Shown here piece after piece: positions 25,881 through 35,788 of a DNA stretch of 64,000 nucleotides. The position numbers and the translations under genes were made by a program. This DNA comes from Aquirufa nivalisilvae (GTDB taxonomy: Bacteria; Bacteroidota; Bacteroidia; Cytophagales; Spirosomataceae). How positions within the stretch are numbered: position 1 is the stretch's first letter; every line of letters starts with the position of its first letter. A model generated the notes under the pieces. It was not told the origin of the DNA and did not search any database. It worked only from the letters and a program-made list of their open reading frames with translations. Location of the stretch: assembly GCF_004307455.1 (NCBI RefSeq), contig NZ_SEWX01000005.1:496001-560000 (forward strand), given 5' to 3'.

Positions 25881-27007
25881 GGTAGTAGTTTTTGTAAACT
25901 TTGAACGAGGTAATTGATAACCCATTCATGATCCTCTTTCAAATAAGTATATGCCAATGATATACGTACTGTAGACAATGCAGTATCATCATCTCTTCCC
26001 AAAGCCTTAATTACATGGGAAGGAAATGTGGATTTAGAATTGCAAGCAGAACCATTGGAAATGGCTAATTGGGGCATCGATCTAAAAAGCCTTTCCCAGT
26101 CAATCCCCTGAATGGAAAAATTAAGGATATTTGGAATCTGATTTTCAGAAACAGAATTTAATATCATTGATTCTCCAAGGGACGCAGTAAGAGCTTTTTC
26201 AAACTCTTGCTTGATTGCTTGTATTTGAGGTAAATATGTCAAAAGCTGTGGAATACCTTCTACTGCTTTGGCAAGTCCTACAATCAAAGGAACAGGCAAA
26301 GTACCGGCACGTAAGCCTCTTTCTTGGGATCCTCCCCATTGTCTTGGATGCAAACGAATTCCATCTTTAAGAACTAAAGCTCCTATTCCTTTAGGACCAA
26401 AAATTTTATGTCCAGAAAAACTCAATAAATCAGGTAAATAAGCTTGAGATATATCCAATTTACCCAAGGCTTGTGTGGCATCACTATGACAACTTATTCC
26501 TTCATTACTACACCATTGAGCAATAGTAGAAATATCATTAATTGTCCCAATTTCATTATTAACCCACATGATAGATACGAATTGGGTATTCGACTTTTGT
26601 GCAGCTTTTATTTGATCTATATTTATTTCACCTAATTCATTGGGCTTAAGGTAAGTAATATCCCAGCCTTTAGAAGCTAAAAAAGCTAAAGGCTCTAACA
26701 CTGCTTTATGCTCTAATACAGAAGAAATAATGTGCCCAGGGCTTTGATGCTCTAGCAAACCCAAAATGGCTAAATTAGTAGACTCTGTAGCTCCAGAAGT
26801 AAATAGGATAGAGGATGGTTTAAGAGAAAAATAGGAGGCAATGCTTTTTCGGGCTTGATCTACAGCATCAGCTGCTTCCCAACCAAACATATGCTGATTT
26901 GAGCCTGAATTACCAAAATGCAAACTAAAATAAGGAATCATAGCATCCATAACTTCTGCGGAAACAGGAGTGGTGGCAGCATAATCTAAATAAATGGGAC
27001 GATTCAA
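25877..27007 (-). CDS. Cysteine desulfurase (NifS/IscS family)
   Basis: PLP-dependent cysteine desulfurase of 376 residues. It has 'IYLDYAATTP' at the N-terminus, the PLP lysine in 'SFSGHKIFGPKG' and the active Cys in the loop 'SNGSACNSKSTFPS'. No ATG fits the family start; I use the TTG at 27007, just before 'NRPIYLDYAATT'. The frame stays open to a TTG at 27064, but that lies inside the rplT terminator hairpin and adds residues unlike the family. Coupling to XdhC by an ATGA overlap suggests it supplies sulfur to molybdenum cofactor, as NifS4 does for XdhC in Rhodobacter. Confidence 0.85.
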   Translation of the reverse strand: MNRPIYLDYAATTPVSAEVMDAMIPYFSLHFGNSGSNQHMFGWEAADAVDQARKSIASYFSLKPSSILFTSGATESTNLAILGLLEHQSPGHIISSVLEHKAVLEPLAFLASKGWDITYLKPNELGEINIDQIKAAQKSNTQFVSIMWVNNEIGTINDISTIAQWCSNEGISCHSDATQALGKLDISQAYLPDLLSFSGHKIFGPKGIGALVLKDGIRLHPRQWGGSQERGLRAGTLPVPLIVGLAKAVEGIPQLLTYLPQIQAIKQEFEKALTASLGESMILNSVSENQIPNILNFSIQGIDWERLFRSMPQLAISNGSACNSKSTFPSHVIKALGRDDDTALSTVRISLAYTYLKEDHEWVINYLVQSLQKLLP

Positions 27008-27050
27008 TTTATTAGCTGGTGGATGTATAACAAAGATACATGAAGGGCAT

Positions 27051-27083
27051 GAAAAAAGTCCCAAATTTCTTTGGGACTTTCTT
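27051..27083 (-). terminator. Terminator of the thrS-infC-rpmI-rplT operon
   Basis: Perfect 11-bp stem AAAGTCCCAAA (27055-27065) with TTTGGGACTTT (27070-27080) and a 4-nt loop. On the minus strand it is followed by TTTTTTC. It lies 20 bp after the rplT stop. Confidence 0.9.
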
Positions 27084-27103
27084 ACTAAGTATTTAAATAA
27101 GGA

Positions 27104-27448
27104 TTAACCTAATTTATTAACTACTGCTTTGAACGCTTCTGGATGGTTCATCGCTAAATCAGCAAGCACCTTACGGTTTAAAGTCATTCCTGATTTGTTG
27201 AATTTGCCCATGAAAGCTGAATAAGACATTCCTTCTTGACGAGCAGCAGCATTGATACGCTGAATCCACAATCCTCTGAAATCTCTTTTCTTTACTTTGC
27301 GATCACGGTATGCATATTGCAAACCTTTCTCAACTTTGTTTTTGGCTACGGTCCAAACGTTTTTTCCGCGACCATAAAAGCCTTTGGCTAATTTTAAGAT
27401 TTTTTTTCTGCGAGCTCTAGAAGCTACATGGTTGACACTACGTGGCAT
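27104..27448 (-). CDS. rplT: 50S ribosomal protein L20
   Basis: Ribosomal protein L20, 114 residues, usual length. It begins '[30 protein letters not shown]', the very basic N-terminal extension that binds 23S rRNA during early 50S assembly. The C-terminal domain '[21 protein letters not shown]' is complete. It follows rpmI after 82 bp in the classical infC-rpmI-rplT order. Confidence 0.98.
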   Translation of the reverse strand: MPRSVNHVASRARRKKILKLAKGFYGRGKNVWTVAKNKVEKGLQYAYRDRKVKKRDFRGLWIQRINAAARQEGMSYSAFMGKFNKSGMTLNRKVLADLAMNHPEAFKAVVNKLG

Positions 27449-27530
27449 AGAAATTTGTTTTTTGAAATTGAGGCGACTTCTTACAGTACTTTAGGCCTTA
27501 TTTCTGGTTGAACAATAACTTAAATTGATA

Positions 27531-27725
27531 TTAAAGACCTAACATTAAGTTTACACGGTCCATATCAGATGGAGAAACTAAAGTAGCGTGAACTAAGTTA
27601 CGCTTCTGCTTAGTCGTTTTTTTAGTAAGGATATGGCTATGAAAAGCGTGTTTACGCTTGATTTTACCAGTTCCAGTTACTTTGAAACGTTTCTTTGCTC
27701 CAGAGTTGGTTTTAATTTTTGGCAT
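27531..27725 (-). CDS. rpmI: 50S ribosomal protein L35
   Basis: Ribosomal protein L35, 64 residues, normal length. The N-terminus '[32 protein letters not shown]' is diagnostic of the family. It lies between infC and rplT in the conserved operon. Confidence 0.98.
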   Translation of the reverse strand: MPKIKTNSGAKKRFKVTGTGKIKRKHAFHSHILTKKTTKQKRNLVHATLVSPSDMDRVNLMLGL

Positions 27726-27811
27726 TATTGTAAAAATTAAATTTAAAATTGGGAATGCAAAAGTATAAAAAATACCCCTTAATTCCCTGTTTTGATTAAA
27801 AAAAATTGAAA

Positions 27812-28372
27812 TTATTTCTTAGCAGCTTTAGGAGAGAAGATAATGCTCATACGCTTACCTTCTAATTTCGGCATGTCATCTGGTTTGCCAAACTCTTCTA
27901 AGCCTTTAGCGAAGTTCAATAATAACATTTCGCCACGCTCTTTGAAAACAATAGTACGTCCAACAAAGTGAACATAAGCCTTTACCTTAGCGCCTTCTTT
28001 TAAGAAGTTAACTGCGTGTTTTAACTTAAAATTAAAATCATGCTCGTCGGTATTAGGACCGAAACGGATCTCTTTAATAACCGTTTTCGTAGCATTCGCT
28101 TTGATTTCTTTTTGCTTTTTCTTTTGATCATACTTGAATTTAGCATAATCAATGACCTTACAAACAGGAGGAACGGCATTAGGAGAGATTTCAACCAAAT
28201 CTAAACTTTGAGACTCAGCTATCGCTAGCGCTTTAGAAAACTCATAAACACCTTGCTCAATATTTTCTCCTACTAATCGCACTTCTGCAACCCCTCGAAT
28301 TAAATTATTGATTCTGTAAGGCTCCTCTTCTCGTTTGTTTCCTCGGTAATTGTTATTGGGGCGTAAAGCCAT
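27812..28372 (-). CDS. infC: Translation initiation factor IF-3
   Basis: IF-3 of 186 residues, which keeps 30S and 50S subunits apart and checks start-codon pairing. The N-terminal domain begins after a basic leader with '[24 protein letters not shown]'; the linker is Lys-rich ('[19 protein letters not shown]'), followed by the C-terminal domain '[23 protein letters not shown]' in pieces. The start codon is ATG rather than the AUU often used by infC for autoregulation. The 118-bp gap from thrS may carry regulatory structure; I see no clear one. Confidence 0.97.
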   Translation of the reverse strand: MALRPNNNYRGNKREEEPYRINNLIRGVAEVRLVGENIEQGVYEFSKALAIAESQSLDLVEISPNAVPPVCKVIDYAKFKYDQKKKQKEIKANATKTVIKEIRFGPNTDEHDFNFKLKHAVNFLKEGAKVKAYVHFVGRTIVFKERGEMLLLNFAKGLEEFGKPDDMPKLEGKRMSIIFSPKAAKK

Positions 28373-28490
28373 AAAGTAAAATTTCGTTTAATAATTATTG
28401 TTAATTCTCGTATTCAATTCGAAAGCTATATCAATTTTAACGCATTTGCAAACAAAAGAGTTTCAAGCAATTGATAATCGCCAATAAAAC

Positions 28491-30431
28491 TTATCTATCC
28501 TGAGTCAATTGTTGAATTTCTTCCTGAGCAATAGCCATAAAAGCATCCAAAGTCATCGAACCTAAATCTCCTTGACCCTTTTTACGAATACTGATCAATC
28601 CTTCTGCCTGTTCTTTTTCTCCGACAATAATCATGAAGGGAACTTTTGAAACTTCAGCATCTCGGATTTTACGACCTATCTTCTCATCACGGTGATCTAC
28701 ATATCCTCTTAAATCACGCTCTTGTAAACGTAAATAAATCTCATTGGCATAATCTTCGTATTTCTCGGAAATAGGTAAGACTGCCAATTGATCCGGAGAT
28801 AACCACAATGGGAAATTTCCTGCCGTATTTTCAATCAAAATTGCTACAAAACGCTCCAAAGAGCCAAATGGTGCCCGGTGAATCATAACAGGACGATGCT
28901 TTTGGTTATCTGAACCTGTATATTCTAATTCAAAACGCTGAGGTAATTGATAATCTACTTGAATAGTCCCTAATTGCCATTTTCTACCCAAAGCATCACG
29001 AACCATAAAATCTAATTTGGGACCATAGAATGCGGCTTCGCCATATTCCACCACATAAGGTAGGCCTTTTTCTTCTGCCGACTTAATGATAGCTGCTTCT
29101 GCCTTTTCCCAATCCTCATCTCTACCGATATATTTCTCCCGATCTGTTTTATCTCTCAATGAAACTTGGGCCGAAAATTCATTAAAACCAAGCGCCTTGA
29201 ATACATAAAGTACCAAATCAATCACTTTCATGAATTCATCCTCTACTTGGTCTGGACGACAAAATATGTGCGCATCATCTTGAGTAAAGCCTCTAACACG
29301 CGTTAAGCCATGTAATTCTCCTGATTGTTCATAACGATAAACCGTACCAAACTCTGCTAAACGCAAAGGTAAATCTTTATAAGAACGAGGTTTAGTTTTA
29401 TAAATCTCACAGTGGTGAGGACAGTTCATCGGTTTCAACAAGAACTCTTCACCTTCATCAGGAGTATTGATTGGTTGAAATGAATCTTTACCGTATTTGG
29501 CATAATGACCAGAAGTCACATACAATTCTTTACTTCCTATGTGTGGAGTCACAACTGGAGAATAACCTGCACGAACCTGAGCTCTACGTAAGAAGTTCTC
29601 TAATCTTTCACGAAGAATCGTTCCTTTAGGCAGCCACAAAGGCAAACCTAAACCTACCTTTTCAGAAAATGCAAAAAGCTCTAATTCCTTGCCTAATTTG
29701 CGGTGGTCACGGCGTTTAGCTTCTTCTAATAGGAATAAATACTCTTCCAATTCTTTCGCCTTAGGGAAAGTGATGGCATATATACGGGTCATTTGCTTAC
29801 GCTTCTCATCGCCGCGCCAGTATGCACCCGCTACGCTTAATAACTTGACAGATTTAATAAATCCAGTTTGAGGAATATGAGGCCCACGACACAAATCAGT
29901 GAAGTTTCCTTGTGTATAGAAAGTAATAGAACCATCTTCCAAACCTTCTAAAAGTTCTAATTTATACTCATCATCTTTTTCCTGAAAATAGGCAATAGCA
30001 TCTGCTTTGGCCACAGGCTTTCTCAAATATTCACTCTTTTGGCGAGCCAATTCGAGCATTTTGTCTTCAATCTGCTTAAACTGATCACTACCAAATTCCT
30101 TTCCTCCTAAATCTATATCGTAATAAAATCCATTTTCAATGGCTGGACCAATACCAAACTTTGTACCTGGATACAAAGCCTCAATAGCTTCTGCCATTAA
30201 GTGGGCAGATGAATGCCAAAATGTCTTTTTCCCATCCGTATCATTCCAGGTCAATAATTGAACACGCGCATCGCTTTGAATAGGAGTAGAGGCATCTACA
30301 ACTTGATCATCCACTTTGGCAGCCAACACATTTCGTGCTAAACCTTCTGAAATTGACAAGGCAACTTCCATAGGTGTCACACCTGAATTATACTCACGGA
30401 TATTTCCGTCGGGAAAAGTAATTTTTATCAT
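28491..30431 (-). CDS. thrS: Threonyl-tRNA synthetase
   Basis: Class II synthetase of 646 residues. Domain order is TGS (1-60), editing domain with '[17 protein letters not shown]' (HxxxH zinc-type site) and the conserved Cys in 'LCRGPH', catalytic core with '[10 protein letters not shown]' and '[16 protein letters not shown]' (motif 2), and the C-terminal anticodon-binding domain with '[11 protein letters not shown]'. All expected parts are present. It heads the thrS-infC-rpmI-rplT group and follows the TPR lipoprotein by 53 bp. Confidence 0.98.
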   Translation of the reverse strand: MIKITFPDGNIREYNSGVTPMEVALSISEGLARNVLAAKVDDQVVDASTPIQSDARVQLLTWNDTDGKKTFWHSSAHLMAEAIEALYPGTKFGIGPAIENGFYYDIDLGGKEFGSDQFKQIEDKMLELARQKSEYLRKPVAKADAIAYFQEKDDEYKLELLEGLEDGSITFYTQGNFTDLCRGPHIPQTGFIKSVKLLSVAGAYWRGDEKRKQMTRIYAITFPKAKELEEYLFLLEEAKRRDHRKLGKELELFAFSEKVGLGLPLWLPKGTILRERLENFLRRAQVRAGYSPVVTPHIGSKELYVTSGHYAKYGKDSFQPINTPDEGEEFLLKPMNCPHHCEIYKTKPRSYKDLPLRLAEFGTVYRYEQSGELHGLTRVRGFTQDDAHIFCRPDQVEDEFMKVIDLVLYVFKALGFNEFSAQVSLRDKTDREKYIGRDEDWEKAEAAIIKSAEEKGLPYVVEYGEAAFYGPKLDFMVRDALGRKWQLGTIQVDYQLPQRFELEYTGSDNQKHRPVMIHRAPFGSLERFVAILIENTAGNFPLWLSPDQLAVLPISEKYEDYANEIYLRLQERDLRGYVDHRDEKIGRKIRDAEVSKVPFMIIVGEKEQAEGLISIRKKGQGDLGSMTLDAFMAIAQEEIQQLTQDR

Positions 30432-30484
30432 TCGAACAAATTTTATGCAATTTACAAATTAAGCAGGAATATTAGGAGCGTATT

Positions 30485-31600
30485 TTAATTTTCAGGTGTC
30501 TCCGTATACAAACTATCCCTTTGAGCTCGAGTAGAATCTATATTTCGATTCATCAATCGATACCTTAAACTCTTAAACCTAGCATCTGCAGGATATAATC
30601 TTTGAGCTGAATCCAAAAGCTCTATACTTTTTAACCTTTCTCCTAAATAAAGCCAACAAATCGACTTAGTAAACATGGCTTCAGAACTAAATGCATTGTC
30701 ATTAGGCACTTTATCATAAAAAGCGATTGATTTATAATAATCTCTATTTTTAAAGTAAAAGTTACCTAGCTCAGCGAATAAACTAATATTGTTAGAAAAT
30801 GAAGCCAACACACTGGCATATACTTTTTCTGCTCTAGGAATTTGTCGAATTTGGGCCAAAAAGCGAGCCCAAAAACGAAGTAAATGTGGGTCATTGGGGT
30901 ACTTTTTTCTTGCAGCTAATAACTGAGCTTGATATATCATCAAAGGAACTCGAACACCTTGATGTTGAAAATACAATCGAGCTAAGGGAGTTTCAGATAG
31001 ATAAATGTTACTACTATCACGTACAGACTTCATCCATGCTAAAGTATCGCCCACAGATAAATTACGCAAAGTATAAACATAAGCTCTATCCTTGGGTGAT
31101 AAACCTACTTTTAGACTTTTAGCCAAATAGTAATTGGCCATTTTAATTTGCTTCTGTTGGGCATATATTTCTGCAAGTAAAATCCATAAACCTGGGGCAG
31201 AAAAACCCGCTTCTTCTAATGATTTCGCATCTTTTAAAGCGTCGGTATATTCTTCTAAATGGTAGTGGATTTGTGCCGACAGAAATAAAAAGTCCAAATC
31301 ACCGGATTCTATCTGTAAGGCCCTTTGTATATCTTCATAGGCTTTCAGATACTTTCTTTGAGTAAAATAAGCTTTGGAACGTATATAATATAAGGAGGAA
31401 GATGGTTTATCTTCTAAAATGGCGCTGACGTATTGAATCACCCGCTGTGGATCTTCACCTTTCAAAAATGCGGTAGAAGGAGGTATTTTTTCGCCTTTTG
31501 AATCTTGATTTGTTTCACAGGAAAGTAAAAAAAAGCTTAATCCAAGCAGTCCAATCCAAGAAAAAATTAAAAACCTATATCGATTACCAAAGGATACCAC
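30485..31600 (-). CDS. TPR-repeat lipoprotein
   Basis: Predicted lipoprotein of 371 residues with signal peptide and lipobox (FLLSC, Cys28) followed by several tetratricopeptide repeats (for example around residues 70-160 and 260-345). TPR lipoproteins usually scaffold protein complexes in the periplasm. The start is a GTG at 31600, overlapping the preceding gene by 34 bp; no in-frame ATG precedes the lipobox. The tight overlap suggests it works with the large protease-like outer-membrane protein encoded just upstream. Confidence 0.75.
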   Translation of the reverse strand: MVSFGNRYRFLIFSWIGLLGLSFFLLSCETNQDSKGEKIPPSTAFLKGEDPQRVIQYVSAILEDKPSSSLYYIRSKAYFTQRKYLKAYEDIQRALQIESGDLDFLFLSAQIHYHLEEYTDALKDAKSLEEAGFSAPGLWILLAEIYAQQKQIKMANYYLAKSLKVGLSPKDRAYVYTLRNLSVGDTLAWMKSVRDSSNIYLSETPLARLYFQHQGVRVPLMIYQAQLLAARKKYPNDPHLLRFWARFLAQIRQIPRAEKVYASVLASFSNNISLFAELGNFYFKNRDYYKSIAFYDKVPNDNAFSSEAMFTKSICWLYLGERLKSIELLDSAQRLYPADARFKSLRYRLMNRNIDSTRAQRDSLYTETPEN

Positions 31601-34377
31601 TCGATTTGCTTGGTTTGAGATTTATATAAACAACGAACTCCGATTTCAAATGTTTGAGAAAATCGCATCAAATGAAATTGAGACGACAAATCTACACCGA
31701 ATGATTGGAAAGTCGTGGAGGTAGTTCCATCTTTTAGTATATTTTCTCCTTGAGATGCATCAAAAAACAAATTACCTTTTAATCGCTTCACATACAATAA
31801 TCTACCTACATTGAAATCCGTATTGGCAATAGGAAACTTATAGTCTGCAGAAAAAGAATATAATCGATTATACAACACGGTGGTGTATCCACGTGGCAAG
31901 GCTAATGTACTAGCAAATGTATAGTTTCCATTAGATTGCTGCTGGTAGGCTCCTCTTAAGGAAATACCATGGTGTTTAAATAGGCCAGGAACAAATGCTT
32001 TTAGTTGAGCAGACCAAATTTCTGAATTCAAATTTTGACTAAATGGGGTTCCTTGCCAATGCAATCCAATTTGATATCCCCAAGGTGACTGAACATCCCA
32101 ATATGCCTTATTCAACAATTTTGAATAGGAGAGTGCGTGCGTCATGGATGAATACATGCCATTAAATGCCTCACTTTTAAATCTTAATGGTAAATCATAA
32201 CCACTGACTTGAAAAAAAGAATAGGTAGACGAAATGGTTAAAAACTCTGAATACGCTGAATGTGTCAAATTAAAAGGTAAACGTATACCCAAATCTCCTT
32301 TCGTTTGCGTCCAACTATCTGTCCTCAAACTATCAAATGGTGCTCTTTTATCAATATATAAACTTGTACTACGTTGACTATTTTGAAACGATGCATCAAA
32401 TACTGGAAATAATCCTTGGTAAGAAAAGCGAGCAAACTGAGTACCAGCACGCTCATTGGGATCATATTGATACCCCAAACCAGCCTGAAAGGTATTGGTT
32501 ATATTTTTAGACAATAAACTTACTTCCAATTGATTTCCCTGAGCTGCTATTAATGGTCCCCATGAATACACATTAAAAATATTCCATTTAGAATATTTTT
32601 GAGCAGCATAATTAGGATTCACTAAGTGATTGTACGTTGGTGAAGCTTCTGAAACGAATGGTTTCCAATCCTCATTCTTCAAATTTGTCTGCATGATTGC
32701 ATCACCAGAGGCTCTGTAGGATTGATATATGATCTTTTCATCATTAAAAGCCTGAGCAGAATAAGCTCCAAATTGCGAATGCGTTAAGATTTGTTGCTGT
32801 TTATTTTTTAAATGAATGCGAACAATTTGATCAATGCCATTAACTGGTTCATTGAAATAAACATAATCTCCTTGTAAGTAAGGTGCACCAATATTATTAG
32901 CCCCTAATCCAATCTCATACAACTGATTAAAATGCACCAAATCCATCACTCGAATGGATTTCTGATGTTGTCTTTTTACAACAAATACCATCCTGTTCTG
33001 GTCAGCCAATCGAGCATGAAGTACCTGTTCTCCAGAAGCTATAGCTATTTTTTTAATCAATTGTCTGGTTTCTACATCCAATAATAACAAATGAGATGAG
33101 CCTGAATTATTTTGGACTAGGGTTAATACTTGTTTTCCATCTTGACTGATGGAAGGGTTTATCCATTTTTCATCTCCATCCCAAAATGTCTTTTCCTTTG
33201 TTTCACGATTAAATAAGACCAAACGAGTCCCTTGCTTTTGCCCCCAACGAACATCAAATTTGATTTCTGACCATACAATCCAGTTGGGTGAGGCAGAAAG
33301 CATATTCATTTCTGCTATTGGTCCTAGCTTCGTTAACTCCTTTTCTTGCCCCTGACTAACTTCTACCAGCACAGGAATACTTGAAAATCCCGATTTAATT
33401 GCCACAAATGTATTATCTGAAATCCAACAAGGATATTCATAAGGAGTATATCCTTTAGAAACCTTGGGACTAATTTGCACCGCATTATCGACGTTAACTT
33501 GCTGTTTCAATTGAATAGAATCACTTAATTCCTTTAAAGCCAATTGACTCAGCTGATCTATACTCAATCCCGTTCTTTGCTTTACCACCGAAGAAAATGC
33601 AAAAGGATAAGGGCGCTGTAAGGCGTTTTGCCAAATCTGACCTATGGCAAATTCACCTTGTTTTTGACGAATATATTGACTCAAATACTGGCCAAATACA
33701 TAGTGATTAGGGACAAACTCTCGGAACGATTTCCCCATCAATTTTCCGTAAGATGGAATACCAAATTCCGATAAATACGCGTGAAGAGGCAAATAGAACT
33801 CTGGTATTTTACTTCGGCCAATAGGATTTAACTTTGTTTCTGTTTCCACAGCATCTCCTTCCCAAAGCCAATTAGGTACTATTAAATTGGAATATAAGGC
33901 TTGGCCATTACTTCCCCATAAACTTCTAAATACCTTGGCTAAACCTTGTCGACCCAACTCATTTTGAAACATATGTCGAGTTTCATGACTCACCAACATC
34001 TCAAGCCATTCATTGGTACCCACTAAAGCTGGACTTTGTGTGGGAATAGAGAAAAACTCCGCCCTAGGGGCGTTCAAACTAACAAAACCATTAGAATATA
34101 TCCCTTTGTTTTGTAATACAATTTTCCAAGGATGCAGTTTGCTGGGTAGAGTCTTTCCAACTTGATTTACATGTTTTTCAAGGTAAAACGCTGTTAATTG
34201 AGCTAAACTATCAGCATCTTCAGGATAAATAATTTGAATGGCATGATTAGGAACTTGAATGCGTTTCCATTGAACTGATGCTGGATTTTGATCTAATAAG
34301 GCATAATTTAACTGTGCCATAGTCATTGGGGCAATGCCCAAACACAACAAGAATATGAATACTTTTTTTAAAGCCAT
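31567..34377 (-). CDS. Predicted secreted metallopeptidase with beta-propeller and outer-membrane barrel
   Basis: Exported protein of 936 residues with a signal peptide (1-21). Residues 131-135 are HETRH, a zinc HExxH motif, and Glu173 in 'NWLWEGDAVETE' is a likely third ligand, as in gluzincins. Residues from about 290 to 600 show repeated 'S.DGKQVLTL'-type strands typical of TolB/WD40-like propellers. The last 300 residues have alternating aromatic strands and end in Phe, as outer-membrane barrels do. It would be a protease domain displayed on the periplasmic side of the outer membrane. Substrate unknown. It overlaps both neighbours, consistent with an operon. Confidence 0.7.
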   Translation of the reverse strand: MALKKVFIFLLCLGIAPMTMAQLNYALLDQNPASVQWKRIQVPNHAIQIIYPEDADSLAQLTAFYLEKHVNQVGKTLPSKLHPWKIVLQNKGIYSNGFVSLNAPRAEFFSIPTQSPALVGTNEWLEMLVSHETRHMFQNELGRQGLAKVFRSLWGSNGQALYSNLIVPNWLWEGDAVETETKLNPIGRSKIPEFYLPLHAYLSEFGIPSYGKLMGKSFREFVPNHYVFGQYLSQYIRQKQGEFAIGQIWQNALQRPYPFAFSSVVKQRTGLSIDQLSQLALKELSDSIQLKQQVNVDNAVQISPKVSKGYTPYEYPCWISDNTFVAIKSGFSSIPVLVEVSQGQEKELTKLGPIAEMNMLSASPNWIVWSEIKFDVRWGQKQGTRLVLFNRETKEKTFWDGDEKWINPSISQDGKQVLTLVQNNSGSSHLLLLDVETRQLIKKIAIASGEQVLHARLADQNRMVFVVKRQHQKSIRVMDLVHFNQLYEIGLGANNIGAPYLQGDYVYFNEPVNGIDQIVRIHLKNKQQQILTHSQFGAYSAQAFNDEKIIYQSYRASGDAIMQTNLKNEDWKPFVSEASPTYNHLVNPNYAAQKYSKWNIFNVYSWGPLIAAQGNQLEVSLLSKNITNTFQAGLGYQYDPNERAGTQFARFSYQGLFPVFDASFQNSQRSTSLYIDKRAPFDSLRTDSWTQTKGDLGIRLPFNLTHSAYSEFLTISSTYSFFQVSGYDLPLRFKSEAFNGMYSSMTHALSYSKLLNKAYWDVQSPWGYQIGLHWQGTPFSQNLNSEIWSAQLKAFVPGLFKHHGISLRGAYQQQSNGNYTFASTLALPRGYTTVLYNRLYSFSADYKFPIANTDFNVGRLLYVKRLKGNLFFDASQGENILKDGTTSTTFQSFGVDLSSQFHLMRFSQTFEIGVRCLYKSQTKQIEWYPLVIDIGF

Positions 34378-35783
34378 TTGAGAATAAAATCAAGCATCCA
34401 ACGAACTTTTAACTGATAAGGGGGATATAAAAACTTCATCATTCGACTATGTTGAATTAACACTGATTTCTGATTTGAGAACTCAATAAATCCGTATTTA
34501 CCCCCTGTTTTACCAATTCCAGAATTATTAACACCTCCAAAAGGTAACTCGCCATGCCCATAATGGATAAGGCAATCATTAACAACTACACCACCCGAAC
34601 TTGTATTTTTCAGAATATGCTGAGTAAACTCTTCATTTTCTGAAAAAATATACAATGCTAAGGGTTTTTCTTCTCTTGCTAATTTGTCGATAATTTCTTG
34701 CTCATCTTTATAAACTAAAATGGGTAAAATCGGTCCAAAAATCTCCTCCTGCATGATTTTCATATCATGGTGGCAATTAGTCAATACCGTAGGTGCAATA
34801 AAACAATCTTGCTCATCTGTATCTCCACCAAATAGAATATTGGCTCCATGCAGTTTAGCGTCCTCCACTAAATTCATTATCCTACTAAAATGTCTGGAAT
34901 TGACAATTCTAGCATAATCTTTACTTTGCTGAACACCTTTTTTATCAGGATTATAAAACGAATTAACCGACTTTTCTAGTGCTTCTAAAAATGCGAAATA
35001 ATGCTTCTCATGTACATATACATAATCTGGAGCAATACAAGTCTGTCCATTATTCAAAAACTTACCCCAGGCAATTTTTTGTGCTGAAGCTTCAATATCA
35101 GCCAGAGGGCCAATAATTGCTGGTGATTTTCCTCCTAATTCTAAGGTAACAGAAGTTAAATGTTCGGCAGCAGCCTTCATGACTAATTTGCCAATCATGG
35201 GACTACCTGTAAAGAATATATGATCGAATTTCTGGTCTAATAAACAGGTCGAAACCGCTGCATCACCTTCAAATACAGCTACTTCACTACGATCAAATAG
35301 TGATGTAATCATTTTTTTAATAAAAGTAGAAGTGGCTGGGCTTAATTCAGAAGGTTTTAGCATGACTGCATTGCCGGCAGCTATAGCTAATAGGAGTGGA
35401 CAGATAGCCAAGTTAAAGGGATAATTCCAAGGAGCAATGATCAAACACATCCCCTTGGCTTCCATTTGCACGTATCCTTGTGTACCTAACAATAGGAGTG
35501 GAGTATCTACTTTTTGAGGCTTCATCCAGGATTTCAGATGAGCGCATATATGATCTATTTCTCTTTTTACACCTAAAAGTTCTGCTAAAATGACCTCAGA
35601 AGATGGTTTTTTAAAATCGTCATACAAAGCATCAAACAATTCTTTTTTATGAGAAATCATGTATTTCTCAATGGATCTCAATTTGTCAATACGTTCTTTA
35701 TGGGTCGTATTTTTAAGACGAGATAAAGACGATTTTTGAATCCAAAATACTTCTGCAATTTGATCTTCTATTAGTGAAACCAT
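34368..35783 (-). CDS. Aldehyde dehydrogenase, ALDH3-like
   Basis: NAD(P)-dependent aldehyde dehydrogenase of 471 residues, short as in the ALDH3 group. Catalytic residues are the Glu in 'VTLELGGKSP' and Cys in 'NNGQTCIAPDYV'; 'IAPWNYPFNLAICPL' is the substrate tunnel region. The C-terminal tail ('MKFLYPPYQLKVRWMLDFI') is hydrophobic and resembles the membrane-proximal tail of fatty aldehyde dehydrogenases, so long-chain aldehydes are likely substrates. It lies 5 bp after the unknown protein and overlaps the next gene by 10 bp. Confidence 0.88.
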   Translation of the reverse strand: MVSLIEDQIAEVFWIQKSSLSRLKNTTHKERIDKLRSIEKYMISHKKELFDALYDDFKKPSSEVILAELLGVKREIDHICAHLKSWMKPQKVDTPLLLLGTQGYVQMEAKGMCLIIAPWNYPFNLAICPLLLAIAAGNAVMLKPSELSPATSTFIKKMITSLFDRSEVAVFEGDAAVSTCLLDQKFDHIFFTGSPMIGKLVMKAAAEHLTSVTLELGGKSPAIIGPLADIEASAQKIAWGKFLNNGQTCIAPDYVYVHEKHYFAFLEALEKSVNSFYNPDKKGVQQSKDYARIVNSRHFSRIMNLVEDAKLHGANILFGGDTDEQDCFIAPTVLTNCHHDMKIMQEEIFGPILPILVYKDEQEIIDKLAREEKPLALYIFSENEEFTQHILKNTSSGGVVVNDCLIHYGHGELPFGGVNNSGIGKTGGKYGFIEFSNQKSVLIQHSRMMKFLYPPYQLKVRWMLDFILKWL

Positions 35784-35788
35784 AGCTT

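Noticed and set aside
27008-27064. Longer N-terminus for the cysteine desulfurase
   Set aside because: The far TTG falls within the rplT terminator hairpin and the added residues are not part of the family.
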